A DNA stretch of 47,605 nt, taken from the NCBI GenBank assembly GCA_027319585.1, contig DAHVMY010000011.1:1-47605 (forward strand), read 5' to 3'. A model generated the notes under the pieces. That model ran no database searches, had not been told where the DNA came from, and saw only the letters and a program-made list of their open reading frames with translations. The position numbers were made by a program, and so were the translations under genes. Positions 16,321-25,906 of the stretch are shown here, piece by piece (positions within the stretch are counted from its first letter, which is position 1; the number at the start of each line of letters is the position of its first letter). The DNA comes from AG-12 sp027319585 (GTDB lineage Bacteria; Chloroflexota; Dormibacteria; Aeolococcales; Bog-877).

Positions 16321-16326
16321 TAAGCT
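16321..16326 (+). promoter_or_regulatory. -10 box of the 74-aa basic protein gene
   Basis: TAAGCT followed by 6 nt and the ATG at 16333, the same arrangement as at other leaderless-type starts here. Confidence 0.45.
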
Positions 16327-16332
16327 TGTGCC

Positions 16333-16557
16333 ATGTCCGATCTGTCTCCCACCGAGGCGGAGCGTGCGCGCCGCCGTGACCGCAAGCGGGTTACCCGCAT
16401 GGTCGTCAACGGGGGCAACCTGCGCCGCCAGCTCGAGTCAATTCGCCGGCAACGTCAGTCCCAGGGCCCTGGCGCGGACCGGGCCACACGGACGACCCGG
16501 GGGCACATCCCCCAACCGGCGCCGCCCCGCAGACCGGGCCACCCCCGAACCAGCTGA
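16333..16557 (+). CDS. Small basic protein of unknown function
   Basis: A 74-aa frame, MSDLSPTEAERARRRDRKR and onward, with a highly basic helical N-terminal half (many Arg, GGNLRRQLESIRRQRQ) and a Pro/Arg-rich tail. I do not recognise a family. Support for translation is the TAAGCT box 6 nt before the ATG and the separation from EamA by a structured region. Its charge suggests nucleic-acid contact, but that is only an inference. Confidence 0.5.
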   Translation: MSDLSPTEAERARRRDRKRVTRMVVNGGNLRRQLESIRRQRQSQGPGADRATRTTRGHIPQPAPPRRPGHPRTS

Positions 16558-16572
16558 ACGTAAGGTCTGGTC

Positions 16573-16592
16573 GGGCGGCATCACCTCCGCCC
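16573..16592. terminator. Hairpin between convergent genes
   Basis: GGGCGG and CCGCCC form a perfect 6-bp stem with an 8-nt loop in the 60-bp gap between two convergent genes (16557 and 16618). It has no T-tract, so terminator function is a guess from position. Confidence 0.3.
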
Positions 16593-16617
16593 TGCCGCCC
16601 TCGCGGCGACCTGGTGG

Positions 16618-17157
16618 TCAGACCCAGAGTGGCAGCGAGCGCCCCACCAGGGCCTCCCCGCGGGGGCGGACCGGGGCCAGGCGGACCAGGGTGGGATACG
16701 TGACGAAGGCGATGGCCAGGTGCATCAGCATCAGCACCAGAACCGCATGGACCGGTTCCCCATGGATTAGGATCCAGATGTCCGGCAGCCACAGCACCAG
16801 CGTCACGACCACCGCCATGCGAAAGAAGAGCCAGCGGGGGGCCGACGAGATCCGGCTCACGATGGGCCAAGCCGCACATGCAAGCACCACACCGATCACG
16901 GTGAGCTTCCCGTAGTCGGAGAACTGGAAGTGCACAAAGCCCCTCGTCGCCGGAAACACAGTGGTTCCCACGGCGACCAGGATCGCATCCGCGAGCAGGG
17001 ACGCCACCACCGCCACCCCGGTCGCGAGCACCATCCGGCTCCAGGCGGGATGTTCATGCTGGGGGTTGAAGTCGATGGCGAATGCCGACAACAGCTGCCG
17101 GACCTCATCAGGGATCAGGGCGAGCAGTTCGTCGGGCTGGCGTACCGAGGCAGACAT
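16618..17157 (-). CDS. Four-helix membrane protein of unknown function
   Basis: A 179-aa protein with about four hydrophobic helices: MVLATGVAVVASLLADAILV, LTVIGVVLACAAWPIV, LFFRMAVVVTLVLWLPDIWI and VLVLMLMHLAIAFVTYPTLV. The soluble N-terminus has the stretch LALIPDEVRQLLSAFAI. The architecture resembles small DUF6069-like membrane proteins of actinobacteria, but I cannot assign it firmly. A TAGGCT box lies 8 nt before the ATG and there is no ribosome binding site. Confidence 0.7.
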   Translation of the reverse strand: MSASVRQPDELLALIPDEVRQLLSAFAIDFNPQHEHPAWSRMVLATGVAVVASLLADAILVAVGTTVFPATRGFVHFQFSDYGKLTVIGVVLACAAWPIVSRISSAPRWLFFRMAVVVTLVLWLPDIWILIHGEPVHAVLVLMLMHLAIAFVTYPTLVRLAPVRPRGEALVGRSLPLWV

Positions 17158-17516
17158 TCAGGCTGAGCCTACCTTCCTTGCCTTAGAGAGAGCTGGGAGC
17201 CGCTCTGACGCCGGCAGCGCCGGCTATGCGCCGATGGTTCATGAGCGCCCGCCGGAGCGGTCGGCCGCGCCAAGTCAACTGGCTGTGGCCCCGGACGCAG
17301 ACCCGATGTTTCCCGACGCGCGTCCGGCCCCGGGGCGGGCGGCCACGGCGCCCCGGCCTGGGGGACGGGTGGACCCGAGCGGGCACCGTCCCGGACAACA
17401 CCGGCCCACCCCAGCCCCGTGCGTCCCGGCGGGGGCGGGTCCTGCCGAGCCGGACGAATTGCGGTTGACCGCAGGCGGAGGCAGTGACCGCCGGTCTTGC
17501 GAGGTCACGACCTGGA
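17158..17516. other. Intergenic; contains one promoter box, no gene recognised
   Basis: About 360 bp between the membrane protein and proC. Frames here are long but low-complexity Pro/Arg/Gly, typical of GC-rich noncoding DNA. A GTGACC/GGTCAC hairpin downstream of proC on the minus strand is possible. Confidence 0.45.
17166..17171 (-). promoter_or_regulatory. -10 box of four-helix membrane protein gene
   Basis: TAGGCT on the minus strand, 8 nt before the ATG at 17157. Confidence 0.4.
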
Positions 17517-18416
17517 TCAGGGATCGGATCCAGCTCGAGTAGCCAGTCTCCCCTCCAGCTCCACCGTCCGGCGGTAGGCCGCCCAGACCGAATCGGAGAT
17601 CACAGTTCGAAACCGCCCCCGCTCCAACTCCGCCAGAGCGGCGGCCGAGGTGCCGCCGGGAGAGGTGACCATATCGCGCAGCTCCGCGACATGATGTTCG
17701 CTCTGGGCGGCGAACGCGGCGGCCCCGATGACCGTCTCCACCACGAGTCGGCGCGCCACCTGGCGGGGGAATCCCAGATGAACCGCAGCATCGATCATTG
17801 CCTCTATGAACATGAAGGTGTAGGTGGGACCGGTGCCACTGACCGCAGTCGCCATCGCCACGAATTCCTCCTGCCCGACCTGGATCTCCGACCCAAGTGC
17901 TGAGAGCAGCGCTCGGGTCAAATCCACGGCCCGAGCATCGACCTCTGGAGTTCCGTACCACACGGTGACCCCCGAGCCGATCTGAGCGGGCGTGTTGGGC
18001 ATTGCCCTGACCAGCGCCGGGTGTCTCAGGCCGCTGCCCAGAACCCCAGTCGTGGCTCCGGCCACGATGCTGATCACCAGGGCCGAGGACGGGATCCTCC
18101 CCGCAAGCTCGGGCATGACCCGGGGCAGAACCTGAGGTTTCACCGCCAGCAGTACGACGTCCGCATCGGCGACGGCGGTCGCGTTGTCCGCCGTGGTCCC
18201 GACCCCGAGCCTGGCCCTGAGCGCCTGTCGGCGCTGGCTGCGTGGATGGCTGCAGGTGATTCGCTGGGGTGGCACCAGCCCTCGGTCGAGCAGGCCGGCG
18301 ATCATCGCCTCCGCCATCGCCCCGGTGCCCACCACCCCCAGCCGGAGCTCTGGCCAGACGGCGGTTGGCTCATCGGACCCCGCCAAGGGCACAGCGCGCG
18401 GGTCTCGGTCCTCCAT
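17517..18416 (-). CDS. proC: Pyrroline-5-carboxylate reductase
   Basis: Catalyses the last step of proline synthesis, NAD(P)H-dependent reduction of pyrroline-5-carboxylate. The 299-aa protein has the Rossmann loop LGVVGTGAMAEAMIAGLL at about residues 26-43, VLLAVKPQVL, ALVRAMPNTPAQIGSGVT, and the C-terminal signature TVIGAAAFA...LRDMVTSPGGTSAAALAELE. The first 24 residues form a short extension. The start is 9 nt after the typA stop, so read-through is likely, but a TAACCT box overlapping that stop lies 6 nt before the ATG and may give a separate leaderless transcript. Confidence 0.95.
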   Translation of the reverse strand: MEDRDPRAVPLAGSDEPTAVWPELRLGVVGTGAMAEAMIAGLLDRGLVPPQRITCSHPRSQRRQALRARLGVGTTADNATAVADADVVLLAVKPQVLPRVMPELAGRIPSSALVISIVAGATTGVLGSGLRHPALVRAMPNTPAQIGSGVTVWYGTPEVDARAVDLTRALLSALGSEIQVGQEEFVAMATAVSGTGPTYTFMFIEAMIDAAVHLGFPRQVARRLVVETVIGAAAFAAQSEHHVAELRDMVTSPGGTSAAALAELERGRFRTVISDSVWAAYRRTVELEGRLATRAGSDP

Positions 18417-18425
18417 CCGATCAGG

Positions 18426-20282
<1,857 letters not shown>

Positions 20283-20400
20283 TTCCAATTGAGCATAACC
20301 AAGGCACCTGCCCGGCACGGCATCTGATGTGCGGGCAGCCCAGGTCCAACCGCGAACCGGGGCGCCGGCGCCGTCCCGGCGGGCACCAGCCCACCGGTGC

Positions 20401-20406
20401 TAAGTT
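20401..20406 (+). promoter_or_regulatory. -10 box of arsR-like gene, leaderless
   Basis: TAAGTT followed by 6 nt and the ATG at 20413. A GTG at 20407 is in frame but would fall within the spacer. Confidence 0.45.
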
Positions 20407-20412
20407 GTGCAG

Positions 20413-20769
20413 ATGGCGATCTCCGCGCCCACCGAGCCCTCGGCCCCAGAGACCGAGGCTTGCTGCAACCCGGAGGTCCGTCCTGGCAGCGCCCCAGAGC
20501 CTCCTGATGACCGCACCCTAGCGGCCATGGCCAAGGCCCTCGGGCACCCGGTGCGCCTGCAGATCATGCGCCTCCTCCTGGAACGGACCTCGTGCGTCAC
20601 CGGCGAGATGGTGGCGGAGCTCCCATTGGCCCAGTCGACGGTCTCCGAACACCTGCGAGTCCTCCGCGCTGCCGGCCTCATTCAAGGTGAGATAGAAGGT
20701 CCCCGCACCTCCTACTGCGTCTCCCAGCAGGGCCTGGCGCAATTGAAGGCGGGCATAGCGACCCTGTAG
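20413..20769 (+). CDS. ArsR/SmtB-family repressor with CgArsR-type arsenic site
   Basis: A 118-aa winged-helix metalloregulator. The recognition helix is in AQSTVSEHLRVLRAAGLI and the wing follows. The cysteines are informative: an adjacent pair C17-C18 in the N-terminal arm and C61 near the end of the dimerisation/early HTH region. Corynebacterium glutamicum CgArsR binds As(III) with Cys15/Cys16 of one subunit and Cys55 of the other, the same layout, so arsenite or antimonite sensing is likely. No ars efflux or reductase genes flank it, so its target is elsewhere or it regulates itself. Confidence 0.85.
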   Translation: MAISAPTEPSAPETEACCNPEVRPGSAPEPPDDRTLAAMAKALGHPVRLQIMRLLLERTSCVTGEMVAELPLAQSTVSEHLRVLRAAGLIQGEIEGPRTSYCVSQQGLAQLKAGIATL

Positions 20770-21165
20770 CCACGGTCGTGCCCGCTCGCCCGAGGCGCGC
20801 GTCAGCTGGCGCCCACCGCTCGAGCTCCCTGTCCAGCGACCCAGCACCCACCAGCCACAGGCGGCGCCAGCCCGATTGGGGGTCTGGAATCCGATCGGGT
20901 CCCTTGCGGTGTCGCCGGCTTCGACGGAACGGCCGATCGGGGCTGCGGCAGCCCGGCTCAGGGCCCTCCCGTGCTCGCGATCTACCACATCGCCATAACC
21001 GCCGAACTCGACTCGCAGTCGCGCGAACTCCCACCCCGACTCCCCAACCCGATGGTCGCCGGAGTCTGTGGGGCCGGCGGAGGGTCCGCCCCGCGGTGCC
21101 GGCAGTTGCCGCCAAGACCCAGCCGCCCGAGACGCAGCCAGGCCCGGGCAAGGCCGCGCAGCCCG
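20770..21165. other. Intergenic, no gene recognised
   Basis: About 400 bp between the convergent arsR-like and DinB-like genes. Several frames cross it, none with a recognisable family or ribosome binding site. Confidence 0.45.
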
Positions 21166-21756
21166 TCAGCCCTTGCTCGCCTGGAGCGCCACCTCCTCGA
21201 CCCGGGCTCGGTAGTCGCGCCACCCGGCGGCGTCTGTCGAGGGAAGGCTGAGGTCACCCCTCCTCCAACCGGCGCCGCCGTCGATCAGCTCACAGATGAT
21301 GTCCGCCTGGCCGGCGTGGCAATTGGTCTCGGCGATCACGTGGACCAGGATCCGGTGCACGCTGACCGGTTCCGCATCGCTCCACCAGGGCACCCTGCCA
21401 AGAGCATTCAAGCCCAGCTGCTCGACCGTCTGATCCGAATGGGCCCACACCCGGTGGTAGAGATTGACGATCTGCTCCCGGCCCTCCTCGGCGGTGGCCC
21501 ACATGTCCGCATTCGCCTCGACGTCAGGCTGGAACCAGCGCTCTAGCTCCTCCAGGGGCCGACCGAACGTGACCCCAAGGTAGCCCCCGTCGACGATGGC
21601 CACGTGCTTGACCAGCCCCAAGAGGTTGGTGCCGGTGGGAACCATCGGCCGGCGCAGGTCGTACTCCGACAGCCCGTCAAGCTTCCAGACCAGCGCCTCC
21701 CGCGCTTGCTGGAGGTCGTTGTGCAGCGCCGCATCAAGTCCCACTCCCCGTTCCAT
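21166..21756 (-). CDS. DinB/DUF664-family protein
   Basis: A 196-aa four-helix-bundle protein of the DinB/DUF664 type, related to bacillithiol- and mycothiol-dependent transferases. Three histidines that could bind a metal are visible: GLVKHVAIVDGGYLG, RILVHVIAETNCHAGQADII (HV and CH), the usual DinB pattern. Other marks are MVPTGTNLLGLV and an Arg-rich C-terminal DYRARVEEVAL. The substrate is unknown. The frame begins at 21774, but the ATG at 21756 has a TACGGT box 8 nt upstream. Confidence 0.8.
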   Translation of the reverse strand: MERGVGLDAALHNDLQQAREALVWKLDGLSEYDLRRPMVPTGTNLLGLVKHVAIVDGGYLGVTFGRPLEELERWFQPDVEANADMWATAEEGREQIVNLYHRVWAHSDQTVEQLGLNALGRVPWWSDAEPVSVHRILVHVIAETNCHAGQADIICELIDGGAGWRRGDLSLPSTDAAGWRDYRARVEEVALQASKG

Positions 21757-21764
21757 CGGGATGC

Positions 21765-21770
21765 ACCGTA
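21765..21770 (-). promoter_or_regulatory. -10 box of DinB-like gene, leaderless
   Basis: TACGGT on the minus strand, 8 nt before the ATG at 21756. Confidence 0.4.
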
Positions 21771-21813
21771 ACACCCCGAAGCGGACGGCGGGGCGGGTGG
21801 CCAGCCTCAGTAG

Positions 21814-23793
21814 TCAGCCGGGCCGGCCGCCGCGCCGCCGGCGGGGGACAACCGGATCCAGGCGCAGGCGCAGCGTGGCAGGCTCCTTGGCGGTGGCCAC
21901 CAGCGGCCAGCTCCAGAGCAGGCTCAGTCCCTGCTGCATCCGCTCCCAACCCGAAAGGGTCGCCCCCACCGCCACGATCTCGGAAGCAGTCGGCTCACAC
22001 CCAGGAGACACCTGGATGGCGAGGCTGGCCACCGCCCCCGGCTGCCACACCGACCATCCACGCCCGGTCGGGCGCATCTGGACTTTGTCGGCGGTCCGGT
22101 TTGGCGCCGTGGGGCAGCTTCTCACCTCGACTCCGAAGGTTCCCTCCCAGCGTCCGGTGGTCGGCGTGATCCGGTAATCGGCCTGGACCCCGGTGGGCGT
22201 GACGGCGATCGTCTTTTCGACCCGCACCCCCATGCCGCTCCAACTGAGGCGCACCCCGTCCGCGGTCGGCTCCCAACCGTAGGGCTGGTCGAGGGCGGTC
22301 CCGTCGAGCCAATCCCGCAGCGCTCCCACCTCACCACCGTCGAAGGTGAGCCGTTCCACCCATGGGGCGCTCGGGGCTGAGGCCACCCCCATCTCGAGTT
22401 CGCTGTCCGCCTCTCCGGCCGAGGGGGAGCCGAGGTGATATGCCTCCTGATGGCGACCCATCACGGCCGTCAGATTCGCCGGACCGGCCCGGCTCACCAG
22501 TTCCAGCAGCTGTCCCCCCTGCCCCGGCGCAACCACGGTGTATCCCCACCTCCCCCAGAGCCGGAGCTCCTCTCCGCCCGAGGCACCCTGATCCACCACG
22601 TCGATGCCTCCCCCCGGCGCTGACCCGAGAACCAAATCTGCCGCCGCCTCCGCCAGACCCAGCTGCCGCCACAGCTCCAGGCGAAGGAACGTGAGATAGG
22701 CCCCGCCGAAGGTCCCGTGCCAGTACGCGCAGTTGCACTGCGCCTGATGCAGGTGTTCCACCGCCGCCGCGGGCGAGCCCGCCTTCTCGACCTTGGCGCT
22801 CACCCTCAGCATCGCCCGGTGCAGCCTGGCCACCTCGGGGTACTTGGCCAGGAAGCCCTGCCACGGGGCTCCGCGCACGAAGGGCAACAGCTCCTGGTCC
22901 TGATCACGGCGGAGCCTTGCCACCGCGGACTCGAGCGAATGGCGGGCCGGCGTGGGCAGGGCCCAGGTCATCATCTCGTCGTAGGAGCAAGAGGGCAGGT
23001 AGACTAGCCCGCGCGGCTGGGCGGAGGCTGCTTGGCTCAACTTCACAATCTCTATCCGGTCCTGAGCCGAGGCCCGCTCCAGAGCCACCAGGAAACGGTG
23101 CAGCCAGCGGCGGCGGAACACCTGCGCGTAGGTGTCGGGCCACTCCCCGAACTTCTCCCCGTCGTCGGCGTAGACCGACAGACCGCCAGCGGCCTCGACC
23201 TCCGCCAGCACGCTCTCAGGGCTGGCGTAGGGAATCAGGTAGCGCAGCCTCCGGCTCGCCCCCAGCAATAGCACGGACTCGCCCTCAAACTCGGTCACCC
23301 ACGGCCCACTCTCCTGCCCGGCGGCGACGCCGACAGCGCGCAGGCTGGTGTCGTCAACCACCGTGTGGGTGACCCCGGAGCGGCTCAGTGTCAGGGCCAG
23401 ATTGGGCTCCCACACCCGCTCGGTGAGCCAGAGTCCGGTGGGAGCGGCGCCGTAAGCGCTGCGCAGCCGTTCCGACATCCGGCCGATCTGGGTGAGCTGG
23501 TCGCGCCTCGGGATGGCGGCCAGGATCGGCTCCTCCAGGCCCCCCGTCATCAGCTCCACGACGCCCGCTTCGACCAGCCGTCTCAGCCGCTTCGTCACCT
23601 CCGGCTCATGGGCATCGAGCCAGCGCAGCAGGCAGCCCGAATAGTGGAGGGTCCACGGAACTTCGGGGTGGTCCGCCACCACCCGGAGGAAGGGGAGGTA
23701 GCAAGAGCGAGCAGCATGGCTCACGACCCGGTCGAGGTTGCCAACCGGCTGGTGGAAGTGCACCACCAGAGCCAGGCGGGGACCCTCAGTCAC
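21814..23793 (-). CDS. GH57 4-alpha-glucanotransferase/amylase-like enzyme
   Basis: A 659-aa glycoside hydrolase family 57 protein acting on alpha-glucans. GH57 regions visible: HFHQPVGN (residues 13-19), WLTERVWEP with the likely nucleophile E125, and YADDGEKFGEWP with the likely acid D210 or D211. The C-terminal half has the beta-rich DUF1926-like domain of 4-alpha-glucanotransferases. The start GTG at 23793 overlaps the glgX stop by 8 nt, so the two are translated from one message. This fits joint remodelling of glycogen or maltodextrin; pure alpha-amylase activity is the alternative. Confidence 0.88.
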   Translation of the reverse strand: MTEGPRLALVVHFHQPVGNLDRVVSHAARSCYLPFLRVVADHPEVPWTLHYSGCLLRWLDAHEPEVTKRLRRLVEAGVVELMTGGLEEPILAAIPRRDQLTQIGRMSERLRSAYGAAPTGLWLTERVWEPNLALTLSRSGVTHTVVDDTSLRAVGVAAGQESGPWVTEFEGESVLLLGASRRLRYLIPYASPESVLAEVEAAGGLSVYADDGEKFGEWPDTYAQVFRRRWLHRFLVALERASAQDRIEIVKLSQAASAQPRGLVYLPSCSYDEMMTWALPTPARHSLESAVARLRRDQDQELLPFVRGAPWQGFLAKYPEVARLHRAMLRVSAKVEKAGSPAAAVEHLHQAQCNCAYWHGTFGGAYLTFLRLELWRQLGLAEAAADLVLGSAPGGGIDVVDQGASGGEELRLWGRWGYTVVAPGQGGQLLELVSRAGPANLTAVMGRHQEAYHLGSPSAGEADSELEMGVASAPSAPWVERLTFDGGEVGALRDWLDGTALDQPYGWEPTADGVRLSWSGMGVRVEKTIAVTPTGVQADYRITPTTGRWEGTFGVEVRSCPTAPNRTADKVQMRPTGRGWSVWQPGAVASLAIQVSPGCEPTASEIVAVGATLSGWERMQQGLSLLWSWPLVATAKEPATLRLRLDPVVPRRRRGGRPG

Positions 23794-25906
23794 GCCGGAT
23801 GAGGATCATCAAGGAGCGCGCCGCGACGGGAATCGTATCTCCGGACTCGAAGTGATGGCCGACCGCGATCTCGGTGGTCTCGGCGGTGTTAGCCTCCAGC
23901 TCCCAGCCGTCGCCCCACTCGATGCTGGGCAGCTTGAACTCGACCGCCTCGCTGTGGGCGTTGAAGAGCAGGCAGATGCTGGCGCTGGTCGCCGTCTCTC
24001 CCCTAAGGTCGGGCGACAGGCTGGCGCGTCCGTTCAGGAAGACCGCGATCGACTTGACGAAACCCTGGCCCCACTCCTCCTCCACCATCTCCTCCCCCTG
24101 GGGGGTGAACCAGCCGATGTCGGACACCCCCTGGCCATGGAGCGTGACACCCTCGAACCAGCGGCGCCGACGCAGGACCCGGTTCTCCCGGCGCAACCGG
24201 ATCATCGCCTTGGTGAAGTTCAGCAGCCCCGAGTTGGCATCCCGCAGGGTCCAGTCGACCCAGGAGATCTCATTGTCCTGGCAGAAGGCGTTGTTGTTGC
24301 CCTGCTGGGATCTCCCCAGCTCATCGCCCGCCAGCAGCATCGGCACCCCCTGGGAGAGCATCAGGGTCGCCAGAAAGTTCCGCTGCTGCCGCGCCCTGAG
24401 CTCCAACACCGCCGGGTCATCCGTTGGCCCCTCGACCCCGCAGTTCCAGGAGCGGTTGTCGTCAGTGCCGTCGCGGTTGTCCTCGCCGTTGTCCTCGTTG
24501 TGCTTCTGGTTGTAGCTGACCAGGTCGGCCAGGGTGAACCCGTCGTGGCAGGTGACGAAGTTCACCGAGGCGAATGGCCTGCGCCCGTTGGAGGCGTAGA
24601 GATCAGAGCTCCCCGTGAGACGGTAGGCGAATTCGGCAACCCCGCTCTCGGCGCCGCGCCAGTAGTCCCGGACGGTGTCGCGGTACTTGCCGTTCCACTC
24701 CGACCACAGAGGCGGGAAGTTGCCGACCTGATATCCGCCCTCACCGACATCCCACGGTTCCGCGATCAGCTTGACCTGGTTTATGACCGGATCCTGCTGG
24801 ATGATGTCGAAGAAGGCCGACAGGCGATCGACGTCGTGGAGCTCGCGCGCCAGCGCCGCCGCCAGGTCGAAACGGAAGCCGTCCACGTGCATCTCCTGGA
24901 TCCAGTAGCGCAGGCTGTCCATGATCAGTTGCAGCACGTGGGGATGGCGCATGTTCAGGGTGTTGCCGGTGCCGGTGTAGTCCATGTTGTAGCGCGGGTT
25001 ATCGGGTAGAAGCCGGTAGTACGCTCGGTTGTCGATCCCGCGGAAGCACAGAGTCGGTCCCAGGTTGCTGCCCTCAGCGGTGTGGTTGTAGACCACGTCG
25101 AGGATCACCTCGATCCCGCCTTTGTGGAGGGCCTTGACCATCTCCTTGAATTCCCGCACCTGCTCCCCGCGCTGGCCGGAGGCGCTGTACTGGTTATGGG
25201 GCGCGAGAAAGGCGATCGAGTTGTAGCCCCAGTAGTTGCGCAGGCCGCGCTGGACCAAAGCGTGGTCGTGGATGAACTGGTGAACCGGCAGCAGCTCCAC
25301 CGCACTCACCCCCAGATCACGCAGGTAGTCGATCACCGGCTGGCTGCCCAGCCCCGCATAGGTCCCCCGCAGCTCCGGCTCCACCTCGGGGTGGAGCTTG
25401 GTCAGGCCGCGCACGTGGGCCTCGTACACCACGGTCTCGTTCCAGGGAGTGTGGAGCTGACGATCCCCGCCCCAGTCGAATGAGGGGTCGACCACGACCG
25501 AGCGCGGGACCGACTGTTTGGAGTCGATGCGGTTGGGGGTCCCGTCACCGTCGGGGCTGCCGAACTGGTAGCCGTACACCGACCGATCCCAACGCACGGT
25601 CCCCTCCACGGCCTTGGCGTATGGGTCCAGCAGGAGGTTGGCGGGGTTGCAGCGCTCTCCGCGGCTGGGGTCGTAGGTGCCGTGCACCCGATAGCCGTAG
25701 CGCTGACCCGGACCGACGCCCGGCAGGTACCCGTGCCAACAGAAACCGTCGACCTCGACCAGATCGATGCGCTGTTCGGAGCCATCCTCCCCAAAGAGAC
25801 ACAGCTCCACCCGCTCCGCCGCCTCGGAGAAGATCGAGAAGTTCGTCCCCGTGCCATCCCAGGTCGCCCCCAGAGGGTAGGCCTGGCCCGGCCATGGGCG
25901 GGTCAC
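23786..25906 (-). CDS. glgX: Glycogen debranching enzyme GlgX/TreX (GH13)
   Basis: Isoamylase-type enzyme cutting alpha-1,6 branches of glycogen. The 706-aa product has an N-terminal CBM48-like domain (YPLGATWDGTGTNFSIFS), then the GH13 barrel: EVILDVVYNHTAEG, HVDGFRFDLAAALAR (nucleophile D), KLIAEPWDVGEGGYQVG (acid E), VNFVTCHDGFTLADLVSYN (stabiliser HD), all GlgX-like. The GTG at 25906 overlaps the uvrB stop (GTGA). With the treY/treZ genes 20 kb away it could act as TreX in trehalose formation. Confidence 0.93.
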   Translation of the reverse strand: MTRPWPGQAYPLGATWDGTGTNFSIFSEAAERVELCLFGEDGSEQRIDLVEVDGFCWHGYLPGVGPGQRYGYRVHGTYDPSRGERCNPANLLLDPYAKAVEGTVRWDRSVYGYQFGSPDGDGTPNRIDSKQSVPRSVVVDPSFDWGGDRQLHTPWNETVVYEAHVRGLTKLHPEVEPELRGTYAGLGSQPVIDYLRDLGVSAVELLPVHQFIHDHALVQRGLRNYWGYNSIAFLAPHNQYSASGQRGEQVREFKEMVKALHKGGIEVILDVVYNHTAEGSNLGPTLCFRGIDNRAYYRLLPDNPRYNMDYTGTGNTLNMRHPHVLQLIMDSLRYWIQEMHVDGFRFDLAAALARELHDVDRLSAFFDIIQQDPVINQVKLIAEPWDVGEGGYQVGNFPPLWSEWNGKYRDTVRDYWRGAESGVAEFAYRLTGSSDLYASNGRRPFASVNFVTCHDGFTLADLVSYNQKHNEDNGEDNRDGTDDNRSWNCGVEGPTDDPAVLELRARQQRNFLATLMLSQGVPMLLAGDELGRSQQGNNNAFCQDNEISWVDWTLRDANSGLLNFTKAMIRLRRENRVLRRRRWFEGVTLHGQGVSDIGWFTPQGEEMVEEEWGQGFVKSIAVFLNGRASLSPDLRGETATSASICLLFNAHSEAVEFKLPSIEWGDGWELEANTAETTEIAVGHHFESGDTIPVAARSLMILIRRD

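Noticed and set aside
20971..21546. 191-aa plus-strand frame after arsR-like gene
   Set aside because: Mostly antisense to the DinB-like gene, without a recognisable domain.
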